A stretch of DNA of 64,000 bases from an uncultured Alphaproteobacteria bacterium (GTDB lineage Bacteria; Pseudomonadota; Alphaproteobacteria; Caulobacterales; Hyphomonadaceae). Position 1 is the first letter of the stretch. Every line of letters starts with the position of its first letter. Where the stretch lies: assembly GCA_903831255.1 (NCBI GenBank), contig CAIKWZ010000009.1, positions 62,001-126,000 on the forward strand. Reading direction: 5' to 3'. The translations under genes and the position numbers were made by a program. Shown here piece by piece: positions 17,657 through 25,979 of this stretch. Below the pieces are notes generated by a model that was not told the origin of the DNA, made no database searches, and saw only the letters and a list, made by a program, of their open reading frames with translations.

Positions 17657-20600
17657 AGAACTCCCTGCCCTTGAGCCAATGGTAGTCCGGCGAATACCCG
17701 AGCGAATCGTCGACAAGCGGGGGCGCTTCATCGAGCAGGTTATTCGCTCCGACCCGAACGCGCACCGGTCCGTCACGTCCGCCAGGGCGGAAGTCGAGAT
17801 AGCCGTTGAGACGGAAGGCCTCTTCTACGGGGAAGAGATCCTGGACGCCGTCGGCGTTCACATCGACGCTCGCAGAGGTGTCGAGGAAGTCAGAGATGTA
17901 ACGGAGCGACAATCCCGCTCCGAACGATCCCTTCCGCCATGTCACGCTTGCGAGACCCCGCCACTCCGGATTGCCGTTCACCCGGATGCGATCCGGAGCA
18001 ATGGTCTCGAAAGCGCCCGAGAAATTGGGATCGGCCGCAAGCGAGGTGAGCAGGTCGTTGCGGACCAGGTCCAGCGTCTGCAGATAAGTGGCTTCGAAAT
18101 CGAAATCGAAGCGTCCCAGGCCATCGAAGTCGAGACCCAGGGCGACCCCGAGGTCAAAGCCGTCGGCTTCCTGTCTGTCCAGGTTGATGTAGGGGTCGAC
18201 GATGTACAGGATCTGTCCGGCGGCGGCTCTCTGGTCCGTCGGACGGGTGGCGTTCCATGCCGCGAAGTCAGCAAGGTCCTGAGCGTTGACAGCCGCCCGG
18301 ACCACGTTCGGGTTGGAGCCGCCGGTCTTCCGGAGAAGGAAGTCAAGCGCGAGAGCTTCCTGATCGCCGAAGGCGCCGATGACGCCTGTCTGCTCGAAGC
18401 TCCAATAGTCGAGGCTGATCCGGAAGTCGCGCAGCCATTCGCTGTCGATCACCCGGTCAAAGTCGGCGATGGCCCCGAGCACGATGGTCTGGGTGTCCTC
18501 GTTGCGCAGGTTCGGATTGGCCTGGCGGATGCTGGGAAGATAGGTGTCGCCATCCGAGAGCGCATCTCCTGTGACCGGTGAGCGCCAGTAATCGTCGACA
18601 CCAAGGTTCAGGCGGCTGATGTCGCCCCGATTGAGCTGAACCAGATTGGGGACGCGGAACCCTTCAGAGTAAGCGGCCCGGAGATTGAAGAAATTCACCG
18701 GGAACCAGGACAACGCAACCTTTGGGGTGACGGCCCCGTCTTCCAGATCATTGAAGTATTCGCCCCTGACCGCGAGCTGCAGGGTCAGGTCATTGACGAA
18801 TGTGCCCGTCCCGCGGTTGAGCGGGATCAGGGTCTCGCCGAAGACCGAGTAGACATCCCGGTCGGCGGACGAGTCGTCGGTCGGGCTCACTCCGACCACA
18901 TCCGAGCGTCCGGAGACGTTGGCGGTCGAGAAAATCGTTGTTCCGTCGAGACGAGGATCGCGATTCTCGAGGTAGGTTTCGCGGCGCCATTCGGCTCCGA
19001 AGGCCGCTCCCGCAGCCCCGGCCCATGTCGAGAACAGCTCATCGGTCGTCGCCCGGAAATCCCATGTTGCGAGTTCAGTACGACCCGAATTGGTGCTGGC
19101 GATCCGAACGCGATCCCACTGAGCCTTGGTGTTGGCGTTCGGGCCTCCGAACGGATTGATGGCGTCGGGGGTGGAGCGTGACAGTTCTGCCTGAAGCAGC
19201 GTTTTGGATATGCGGTTGTTCTCGATATCCGTGGTTTCGTTGCTGCTGACCGCGAGGGCACTCTCCCAGTCCCAGTTTCCAAACTCGCCTCGCAGGCCCG
19301 TCAGAAGGCGATAGGTCTGCGTATCGGTAAAGATCCCGCGAGCGCCCAGTTCGACCGGTCGCCACTGTTCGACGAGGACATCGAGCCCCGCGGTCGGCAC
19401 CGTTGTTGTCGACAGACCGGGTATGCGGTTGACGCTGCCCACGGGCCCGAAGGGGTTCCAGTAATTGGATTTCGGCACGATCAGGAAGGCGAGGCCGGAA
19501 TCCATCGGCTGGGTCGCCCGGTTGGAGGCTGTCTCGGCCTGATAGAAGAGCGCCTCTCCGAAAAGCTCCAGGTTGTCGCTGATATCGTGTTCGAACTGGA
19601 CATAGGCGTTCGTTCTGTTGGCCTTGGAGATCAGCTGCCGGCCGAGGGCCTGAACGCCATCCTGCTGAACATTGATGCCCTGATTGAGAGAGTTATTGGG
19701 CTGGTTTGCGCCAAAGTCGTAGCGCAGCCCGACATCGAGGGTGCCGTCGTCGATACCGACGCAGCCGTCAGGCCCGCGTGATCCCAACTGAACCAGGGTG
19801 CCGGAGAAGCTGCAGGGCTGGATGTGGAACTGGCCAATGGTGTTTGCCAGAGATGTGGTGCCGACCCTGGGTCGAACGCCCACGAACTGCGTCCCGTTCA
19901 CCAGATTGCCGACCACGAACTGGCCATAGGGCGAGGCGACAGAGGTGTTGCGGAAGTCCGCGTCGGATGCGTAGGGGCTCGAGCCCAGGAAGGCCCGCTT
20001 GTCGACGAAGTTGAACTGGGGACCGAGCTCGCTCGAATAGAGTCCGTTGCGTGAATAATAGGACCCGATCATCAGGACCCGCGTACGGTCTTCATTGAAG
20101 GAGAAGCCGTGGGCGAGGTCGATGCTGGATTCCATGTGCTCGGTGCCTTCGACCCCGGCGGTGCGGAAGGTCAGGCGGGTTTCGTCGAAATCATTCGACA
20201 GGATGGTGTTCACCACGCCGGCGGTTGCGTCCGCTCCATAGAGCGCGGAGGCCCCGTCTCTGAGGACTTCAAACCGATCGACGCCAGCGGAGGGAAAGGC
20301 GTTGACGTTGGTCACCTGACGGGGCGTCGAGCCGATGTCCTGGTTGACGGCGTGTGCGGCGATCCTGCGGCCGTTCAGAAGAACAAGCGTGTTGCCTGTT
20401 CCGAGGCCCCGAAGGTTCACGGTCGCGATGTCGCCCCGCGCGTCATTGGGGCCGTCGGCCGCGCCGTTGATTTCAAAGGTCCCGGCCTGTGCGAGGTTTT
20501 CCAGCAACTCGCCCGTGGAGGACTGAGACAGGGTTTCGAGCTGTTCCTGGCCGATGATCGATACAGCGATGGCCCCGCTGTCGGATGCGCCCTTGATGTT

Positions 20601-20756
20601 CGATCCCGTCACAACGACGGTTTCCGGCGCCTGCTGCTCCGGTCCCGCCGGCGCGGCGACCTGAGCGACCGCGCTGTATGACTGCAGCGCGCACGCCAGG
20701 GCCAGAGCGCTCGTTACGCATCCGGCAAAGGGTTTCCTCGCATTGTAATTGGACAT
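17631..20756 (-). CDS. TonB-dependent outer-membrane receptor
   Basis: 1041 residues. The signal peptide covers about residues 1-31 (cleavage after VAQ or AVA). It is followed by a proline-rich linker and ETVVVTGSNIKGASDSGA, the typical plug entry. The plug contains GRRIAAHAVNQDIG and DGASALYGADATAGVVN (to about residue 170). The remainder is a beta-barrel ending in VQVRTDF with terminal Phe. It belongs to the same broad group as the receptor at 8938-12030 but is clearly divergent, so it is not a recent duplicate. Its last codons overlap the start of the exported lyase, implying coupled translation and a shared substrate. Confidence 0.92.
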   Translation of the reverse strand: MSNYNARKPFAGCVTSALALACALQSYSAVAQVAAPAGPEQQAPETVVVTGSNIKGASDSGAIAVSIIGQEQLETLSQSSTGELLENLAQAGTFEINGAADGPNDARGDIATVNLRGLGTGNTLVLLNGRRIAAHAVNQDIGSTPRQVTNVNAFPSAGVDRFEVLRDGASALYGADATAGVVNTILSNDFDETRLTFRTAGVEGTEHMESSIDLAHGFSFNEDRTRVLMIGSYYSRNGLYSSELGPQFNFVDKRAFLGSSPYASDADFRNTSVASPYGQFVVGNLVNGTQFVGVRPRVGTTSLANTIGQFHIQPCSFSGTLVQLGSRGPDGCVGIDDGTLDVGLRYDFGANQPNNSLNQGINVQQDGVQALGRQLISKANRTNAYVQFEHDISDNLELFGEALFYQAETASNRATQPMDSGLAFLIVPKSNYWNPFGPVGSVNRIPGLSTTTVPTAGLDVLVEQWRPVELGARGIFTDTQTYRLLTGLRGEFGNWDWESALAVSSNETTDIENNRISKTLLQAELSRSTPDAINPFGGPNANTKAQWDRVRIASTNSGRTELATWDFRATTDELFSTWAGAAGAAFGAEWRRETYLENRDPRLDGTTIFSTANVSGRSDVVGVSPTDDSSADRDVYSVFGETLIPLNRGTGTFVNDLTLQLAVRGEYFNDLEDGAVTPKVALSWFPVNFFNLRAAYSEGFRVPNLVQLNRGDISRLNLGVDDYWRSPVTGDALSDGDTYLPSIRQANPNLRNEDTQTIVLGAIADFDRVIDSEWLRDFRISLDYWSFEQTGVIGAFGDQEALALDFLLRKTGGSNPNVVRAAVNAQDLADFAAWNATRPTDQRAAAGQILYIVDPYINLDRQEADGFDLGVALGLDFDGLGRFDFDFEATYLQTLDLVRNDLLTSLAADPNFSGAFETIAPDRIRVNGNPEWRGLASVTWRKGSFGAGLSLRYISDFLDTSASVDVNADGVQDLFPVEEAFRLNGYLDFRPGGRDGPVRVRVGANNLLDEAPPLVDDSLGYSPDYHWLKGREFYVQVRTDF

Positions 20757-21121
20757 CAGCTGGTGCGCTCCTGAGCTCAGATTGGTGACACGGTTACAGA
20801 CCTGACGAGGTCGTTACTGGACTCCTGAGCAACAGAAAAGAATTCTTTCGACGTTTTTACAGGGTACCCTTTCTTCAATTGAGGGAATTGGCCCGGGAAA
20901 AGCGTCCAAACAGAACCCAAGGCGAATGATTATCACCCGTCGGGCCTTCCCTGTGGAGGGTGGACAGCCGAAAGGCTCAAGGCCGCGGACTGAGGTCACC
21001 CGCCCGCAACATGAAAGGCATCCGCTGCGCTGTCAAAGCGACCCCGCTTCAGCGGCATATGTGCTGATCAAGCCTTTACGTTCCCACGCATGAAGGCGGA
21101 CCGGCTCAGGCCTGACTGGTC
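20757..21121. other. 365-bp region upstream of second TonB receptor
   Basis: Leader and promoter region for the minus-strand receptor. A perfect 10-bp palindrome, AGGGTACCCT, at 20861-20870 is flanked by A/T-rich sequence and could be an operator. The rest holds no convincing gene; short open frames here lack ribosome sites. The recombinase remnant begins at its right end. Confidence 0.4.
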
Positions 21122-21490
21122 GTGGAGCCTGCCGATACGCGGAGCTTGGACCCTGGTCCGACGGTCGATCGCGTGATCGACGCCACGACGCAGGTCGTGG
21201 CCCATGCACTCGAAGAACGCATCGAAAAGCTCACGAAAGAGAAGCTGGCTTTGGCCGAAAAGATTGCCCGTAGCGCTCAGCCGCTGAGGAGTTTCGAGCT
21301 CTCGCTTAGAACCCCTCTCACCTTCCTCGCACCGCCCTGGAAACTTTGAAATTCTGATCGCATCAAGCACATACGCACGGTCCTGAAACTGGCGTTCGCG
21401 GGAAACCTGCAAAATGCGCGAGATGATGGGCTCAGAGCCGCTGATTTAGCCTTGCTTTTCAGGGCGTTGGCTAACTTTTCGGCGCGTCGG
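21122..21490 (+). pseudogene. Serine recombinase C-terminal remnant
   Basis: Read in one frame, about 75 codons match the coiled-coil and tail of large alphaproteobacterial serine recombinases: ERIEKLTKEKLALAEKIA, then LTFLAPPWKL. A TGA stands where the family has Trp (usual WKLW). Translation past the stop continues the homology: RTVLKLAFAGNL, then GLRAADLALLFRALANFS, matching the family's LRLAFAE and LPFKAL tail. The catalytic resolvase domain is absent and an in-frame stop lies just upstream. The fragment runs toward the 3' end of tRNA-Val and ends within 10 nt of it, so it is the scar of an element that probably sat at this tRNA. Family recognition is from memory. Confidence 0.72.
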
Positions 21491-21497
21491 AAAGGAA

Positions 21498-21572
21498 TGG
21501 TGGGCGATGCAGGGATTGAACCTGCGACCCCCTCGGTGTGAACGAGGTGCTCTCCCGCTGAGCTAATCGCCC
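21498..21572 (-). tRNA. tRNA-Val (anticodon CAC)
   Basis: Cloverleaf on the minus strand: acceptor GGGCGAT pairs with ATCGCCC. The D arm has GCTCAGCGGGAGAGC, the anticodon loop TTCACAC gives CAC, and the T arm has GGTTCAATCC. A genomic CCA (21498-21500) is encoded. It decodes GUG. A degraded recombinase abuts the 3' end. Confidence 0.96.
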
Positions 21573-21618
21573 GGGATGACTGGTTTCCAGCGACGCTGGC
21601 TCCGTCAAGACGCGCGTG

Positions 21619-21647
21619 ACTTAGGGGAGCCAATACAGGTCCGTCAA
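21619..21647 (-). promoter_or_regulatory. Possible promoter for tRNA-Val
   Basis: Minus-strand TTGACG (21642-21647) and CTAAGT (21619-21624) with a 17-nt spacer, about 47 nt upstream of the tRNA. The -10 is poor; a second TTGACG at 21603-21608 is an alternative. Confidence 0.33.
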
Positions 21648-21846
21648 GGCTGAGCGCCTGCTCGAACGCCGAGGATCACCATAATTGATCCCTAAAATGC
21701 CTCATTTGCTTCATGTCTCGCCCCAACTGACCCATCACATTGCAGGTGTGTCGGAAGGGGAGATAAGCCCGCCGATACGTGTGAGGGACGTGTGTAGAGG
21801 CGGTCAGTTCCTGCAAGGTGGACCGTCATAGTCTTGGAGCGAGGGT

Positions 21847-22089
21847 ATGAGCGGCGATTTCTGCGATACGGACGGCGCCCGCAGACTGAAGGCCAGGATC
21901 GAAGAATACTGGTCTGAGCGCGGTTTCGACGTGAACATCAATCTGGTTGAGGCGGGATTCGTGCCGGCCATGAGATCGGCTCGCACGGATGTCAGAAGCA
22001 ACATGATCAACGGTCTTCCTCCCCGTCGGAAGGTCGAACGGCCTGCGCAGATCGGACGAGCCTCGAGTTATCTGCGCGGGGTTGGCTGA
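21847..22089 (+). CDS. Small conserved-looking protein of unknown function
   Basis: 80 residues, soluble, no signal peptide. A GGAG/GAGGG ribosome site stands just before ATG 21847. The internal block ARRLKARIEEYWSERGFDV, then LVEAGFVPAMRSARTDVRSN, has the look of a short alphaproteobacterial family I have seen as hypothetical. Charged helix then an Asn/Gly turn; no catalytic motif seen. It is transcribed alone, converging on gph across a strong inverted repeat. A real gene is likely from codon use and the ribosome site; function unknown. Confidence 0.65.
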   Translation: MSGDFCDTDGARRLKARIEEYWSERGFDVNINLVEAGFVPAMRSARTDVRSNMINGLPPRRKVERPAQIGRASSYLRGVG

Positions 22090-22161
22090 GGACTAAAACT
22101 GAGGCCGCAGCTTTCCGGTGGGTCGGATATCATGGTCCCATCCGGCTCACAGGGAGCTGAT

Positions 22162-22198
22162 GCGCTCCGGACCGGGCTTGTCCCGGTCCGGTCAGCGC
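22162..22198. terminator. Inverted repeat between converging small gene and gph
   Basis: A perfect 10-bp stem CCGGACCGGG/CCCGGTCCGG (22167-22176 with 22182-22191) with a CTTGT loop. It extends by GCGCT/AGCGC pairing across a 2-nt bulge that overlaps the gph stop codon. No T-run on either side, so it may be a weak or factor-assisted terminator, or a 3'-end stabiliser. Confidence 0.5.
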
Positions 22199-22872
22199 CT
22201 GATCCAGGTCCTGACAAGAGCGGGTAGCTGACTGTAGTGCGAAATCACTGCGTCGGCTCCGAGCTGTTCGGCCGGGGTGTCTGTATAGCCGAAGGTCACC
22301 AGAATCACGGGCGCCCCTGCGTTGCGGGCGGCGCCGACGTCGGAGATCGAATCGCCCACCATGAGGCTGCGGGCGGGGTCACCCCCGATCGCCTGAATCG
22401 CCGCCAGAAGATGACCCGCGTCGGGTTTGGCCTTCGGGACGCTGTCGGCCCCTATGACGGCTGCGAAATGTCCTGACAGGCCGACGGCCTCCAGCAGCTG
22501 GTTCGAGAGACCTGTGCGTTTGTTGGTGCAGACGCAGAGCCGCGCTCCTGAGGCGGCCAGTGAGCGAAGCGTCTCTTCCACTCCGTCGAATACCTGACTG
22601 AACCGTGCGATGTCGGAGGCGTAGACCTCGACGAATGCTTCGGTGAGCGCATCGAGGCGGGTATCCTCGTAGGGTCTTCCATGAGCTGAGGCGGCGCGGC
22701 GAATCAGGGCGCGCGCCCCATGGCCGACGAACGCCCTTACATCGACAAGGGACGTTTCGGGCAGTCCCTCCGCGACGAGCACGTGATTGAGAGCGCGATG
22801 AAGGTCCGGAGCGGTGTCGACCAGAGTTCCGTCAAGATCGAATGCGATGGCGGCGCCGGCGAGGTCGGTCAT
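22192..22872 (-). CDS. gph: Phosphoglycolate phosphatase, HAD superfamily
   Basis: 226 residues, the usual length. HAD motif I FDLDGTLVDTAPD at residues 11-23 (Asp nucleophile and acid/base Asp), motif II in CVCTNKRTGLSNQLL near 112, conserved Lys in SVPKAKPD near 149 and motif III GDSISDVGAARNAG near 173. It dephosphorylates 2-phosphoglycolate formed by oxygenase side reactions or DNA repair. Its start is 77 nt from glmU on the opposite strand. Other HAD phosphatases share these motifs, so the specific substrate is a family-based call. Confidence 0.85.
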   Translation of the reverse strand: MTDLAGAAIAFDLDGTLVDTAPDLHRALNHVLVAEGLPETSLVDVRAFVGHGARALIRRAASAHGRPYEDTRLDALTEAFVEVYASDIARFSQVFDGVEETLRSLAASGARLCVCTNKRTGLSNQLLEAVGLSGHFAAVIGADSVPKAKPDAGHLLAAIQAIGGDPARSLMVGDSISDVGAARNAGAPVILVTFGYTDTPAEQLGADAVISHYSQLPALVRTWIRR

Positions 22873-22949
22873 GCGGGGGGATCACTCCGTATTGCGGGCA
22901 GGGGTTATCTGCCCTTAGTTTGCCGGCCTGTTCAGGACGGGATGAAGGC

Positions 22950-24320
22950 ATGGCCGATCGTTACGCAGTGATACTGGCCGCGGGCAAGGGCACCCGCATG
23001 AAATCGCCGCGCGCCAAGGTCCTTCATGAGGTTGGCGGGCGCAGCATGCTGGCCTGGTCGGTCGCCCTTTCCCAGGCGCTTGGATGCCGGCGCGCGGTTG
23101 TGGTCGCCGGTCCGGACGCATCCGACGTGCAGGCCGCCGCGGGCCGGCTCGTCGGCGCTGACAATGTATGCATTCAGCACGAGCAGAAAGGCACCGCCGA
23201 TGCGGTTCGCGCCGCCGAGCCGCTTCTGGGCGACATCGATGGTGATCTCATCGTTCTTTACGCGGATACGCCTCTCATTCCGGTTGAGGCCGGACGCAGC
23301 GCTTTTGCGGAGGTCGCTTCCGGCGCCAGTGTGTGCGTGCTGGGCTTCAAGGCCGAGGATCCAGGTCGATACGGGCGTCTGATTCTGGGGGAGGCCGGGG
23401 AGCTGGAGGCGATCGTGGAGGCCAATGACGCCTCTCCGGAAGCTCTGCAGATCGACTTCTGCAATTCGGGCGTCATGGCGGGTCCGGCGAGGCTGATGTT
23501 CGACCTTTTGCGCGATGTTCGGAACGACAACGCCAAAGGCGAATACTATCTGACCGACATTGTGGCTCTGGCCCGTTCACGAGGTCTTCGGGCGTCTGCG
23601 GCCCGATGCCGGGAAAGCGATGTGCTGGGGGTCAACTCTCAGGCTGAGCTTGCGAAGGCGGAGGCGGTTTTCCAGACAGGGATGCGCGAGCGAGCGATGA
23701 CTGACGGCGCGACGCTGCGGGCGCCGGAAACCGTCTGGTTCAGTTTTGATACGCGTCTCGCATCCGGGGTGACGGTCGAACCGAACGTGGTCTTCGGACC
23801 CGGTGTCAGCGTGGGAGAGGGGGCTCATATCCGGTCTTTTTCTCACATTGAGGGCGCTCATGTCGGCGCCGGGGCTCAGGTTGGTCCATTTGCGAGACTT
23901 CGTCCCGGCGCCGACATCGGAGCGGATGCTCATGTCGGAAACTTCGTCGAGGTGAAGAATGTCCGGCTGGGCGAGGGTGCGAAGGCCAATCATCTCGCCT
24001 ACCTCGGAGACGGCGACGTGGGCGCTGGCGCAAACATCGGCGCGGGCGTGATCTTCTGCAATTATGACGGCTATTTCAAATACCGGACGATCGTGGGCGC
24101 CGGAGCGTTCGTCGGGTCGAACGCCTCTCTGGTCGCGCCCGTGACGATCGCGCCCGGGGCCTATGTGGGCTCGGGGTCTGTCATCACGGATGACGTCTCA
24201 GAAAACGCACTGGCTCTGGGGCGCGGACGGCAGGCGGAAAAAGCCGGCTGGGCGGCCACATTCCGGTCCGGTCAGGCGGCCCTTCGGGCGTCAGGCCGGA
24301 AGCCGGAGGGAGCTCTTTGA
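22950..24320 (+). CDS. glmU: Bifunctional UDP-GlcNAc pyrophosphorylase/GlcN-1-P acetyltransferase
   Basis: 456 residues from ATG 22950, the standard length. The N-terminal uridyltransferase has LAAGKGTRMKS (about 9-19), the QxGTxxA-type block EQKGTADAVRAAEP near 78 and YADTPL near 104. The C-terminal half is a left-handed beta-helix of hexapeptide repeats with the acetyltransferase region FVEVKNVRLGEGAKANHLAY near 350 and the NYDGYFKYRT block near 385. It makes UDP-N-acetylglucosamine for peptidoglycan and lipopolysaccharide. glmS, often next to it, is not here. Confidence 0.95.
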   Translation: MADRYAVILAAGKGTRMKSPRAKVLHEVGGRSMLAWSVALSQALGCRRAVVVAGPDASDVQAAAGRLVGADNVCIQHEQKGTADAVRAAEPLLGDIDGDLIVLYADTPLIPVEAGRSAFAEVASGASVCVLGFKAEDPGRYGRLILGEAGELEAIVEANDASPEALQIDFCNSGVMAGPARLMFDLLRDVRNDNAKGEYYLTDIVALARSRGLRASAARCRESDVLGVNSQAELAKAEAVFQTGMRERAMTDGATLRAPETVWFSFDTRLASGVTVEPNVVFGPGVSVGEGAHIRSFSHIEGAHVGAGAQVGPFARLRPGADIGADAHVGNFVEVKNVRLGEGAKANHLAYLGDGDVGAGANIGAGVIFCNYDGYFKYRTIVGAGAFVGSNASLVAPVTIAPGAYVGSGSVITDDVSENALALGRGRQAEKAGWAATFRSGQAALRASGRKPEGAL

Positions 24321-24351
24321 CGTTCTGGCGGTCTGAAACCTCCTCAGGCGG

Positions 24352-25401
24352 TCAGCGCGTTCGCGCCGCTTCGGCAGCCCGTTTTTCCTGAAGGCGCGCG
24401 CCGGCGAGGATACCGGGCATGGCGTAGTTGCCTTCATGGCACGCGTACTCATAGACCTGCTTGGGAGAGGCGTAGAAGCTGAGCTCCGCGGTCCAGGGCT
24501 GGCGGTAGAGCGCCGGGTCCTCGACTGTGAAGGCATAGAAGATCTCCTTCTCCGAGACGCGCGTGAAGCGTTCGGTGATCCGGCCGCCTTCGGTGATGGC
24601 GATCGAACTCGCGTCGGCCTGTTCCGGACGGATGTTCATCGTCTCGACAACCAGCGTGGCGCCTTCGTACCAGCCTACGGAATCGCCCAGCCATGGGCGA
24701 ATGGCGGACGGGCGATGATTCTCGCGGGCTTCTTTTGCCGTGTCGAAGGTGGGGATGATGCGGGCGTCATGCACCATTTCCACCAGGATCATGACGTGGT
24801 CGCCGGTCTGAACGATCTGATGGGTGTTGTTGTAGAGCGTGCTCAGCATCCCGGGCCCGCCTGTGTTTCCAAACCCGATAAGGCATCGCTCGGCGAGGTT
24901 CGTCGCTTCGGGACCTTCATTGCCTCCAATGCCGGTTGCGTAACGAACAGAGCCCCTCCGGCGTTTTGCTTCAATGGCCGCCGCATCCACGAACGGGATC
25001 TGTCCGTTGGGGGGATCGACGATGTAGGAGGAGCGATACTCTCCTTTGACGACCGCCAGCCTGTCTCCGGGCGCCACCCAGAAATTGTCATAGGCCTTGA
25101 TGCCGAAGTCCTGCCCCCCGGCTGTCGGCGCCCCTTCCTCGGGAGCGGTGAACGCGGGCGTCTCGGCCCCTTCCGGCGCGAAACCGGCGACGGTTGTCCT
25201 GGCGACGATGGCGTCGGCTTCGCTGGGTGACAGGACCAGGCGATCGACGCCCGGAGGTCGGGTGAGGGTGGTGAGCGAGGCATTGGTCCAGACCCCATCA
25301 AGGTCGGGTCGGTTTCCGCTCTGTGCGATGGCCGGAGAGGTCAGGACTGATACGCCGGCCGCACAGGAGATGAGCATAGCCGTCAGATGTGAAGTTCGCA
25401 T
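24352..25401 (-). CDS. Secreted protein of unknown function with WLGDSVGWYEG motif
   Basis: 349 residues from ATG 25401, behind GGGAGGACGAC. A signal peptide runs to about residue 27 (PAIAQ/S). The mature protein begins with a PDLDGVWTN block and carries RPWLGDSVGWYEGATLVVET near residue 235. This pattern recurs in a large family of exported proteins of proteobacteria and acidobacteria with no assigned activity. The C-terminal part has YEYACHEGNYAMPGIL. No catalytic triad or metal motif is obvious. It converges on glmU (31-nt gap) and stands alone. I recognise the family by motif only. Confidence 0.75.
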   Translation of the reverse strand: MRTSHLTAMLISCAAGVSVLTSPAIAQSGNRPDLDGVWTNASLTTLTRPPGVDRLVLSPSEADAIVARTTVAGFAPEGAETPAFTAPEEGAPTAGGQDFGIKAYDNFWVAPGDRLAVVKGEYRSSYIVDPPNGQIPFVDAAAIEAKRRRGSVRYATGIGGNEGPEATNLAERCLIGFGNTGGPGMLSTLYNNTHQIVQTGDHVMILVEMVHDARIIPTFDTAKEARENHRPSAIRPWLGDSVGWYEGATLVVETMNIRPEQADASSIAITEGGRITERFTRVSEKEIFYAFTVEDPALYRQPWTAELSFYASPKQVYEYACHEGNYAMPGILAGARLQEKRAAEAARTR

Positions 25402-25626
25402 GTCGTCCTCCCTGTCCCCTTTTTGTGGTCGGATCGATCTCCGGCCCGCGGGGCTTTTAACCACTCTAGGGGGAATTCCCGCCAAATCCATACCGATCCG
25501 TCGTCTTGGCGTCCTTCGTATCAAGGCGGTCGCGGCCGGAGGTGATCCAGGGTTGACGCCTGCGCTTGACCGGATGGACCGGCTCAGGTCTGATGACAGG
25601 CGGTTGTCCCTGGGAGCGGATGGGTC

Positions 25627-25890
25627 ATGAAACTGAATATCACGGTGGATTGCACGCCCGAGGAGGCCCGTCAGTTTCTGGGCCTGCCTGATATGGGCCC
25701 GATCAACGAGACCCTCACCGCGGCCATTCGTGAGCGGATTGAGCAGAATGTGGAGCTGGTCAGTCCGGACTTCTATCTTCGCCAGTGGCATTCCATGGGC
25801 GGCCAGGTGAGCGATCAGTTCATGCAGATGATGACGGCGGGCGCTCGCGCCGCTGCTGGCGGACCGTCCTCGACCACCTCGAAAAAGTAG
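25627..25890 (+). CDS. DUF6489 family protein
   Basis: 87 residues with the diagnostic opening KLNITVDCTPEEARQFLGLP (2-21) and a helical, Met/Gln-rich remainder ending in Ser/Thr/Lys. This short family is widespread in alphaproteobacteria and of unknown function; the CTPEEARxFLGLPD block may form a small beta-alpha unit. The start ATG has GGGAGCGGAT upstream. It precedes the haem-c lipoprotein gene by 89 nt and may share its transcript. Confidence 0.85.
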   Translation: MKLNITVDCTPEEARQFLGLPDMGPINETLTAAIRERIEQNVELVSPDFYLRQWHSMGGQVSDQFMQMMTAGARAAAGGPSSTTSKK

Positions 25891-25979
25891 GTCGTCCGTC
25901 TCTTGATCCTGATCAGGATCTGCTGAGATCGTCTGACGATAGACTTGTCCCTCGGCGTCTCGCGACTTGGGAGGGCGTA

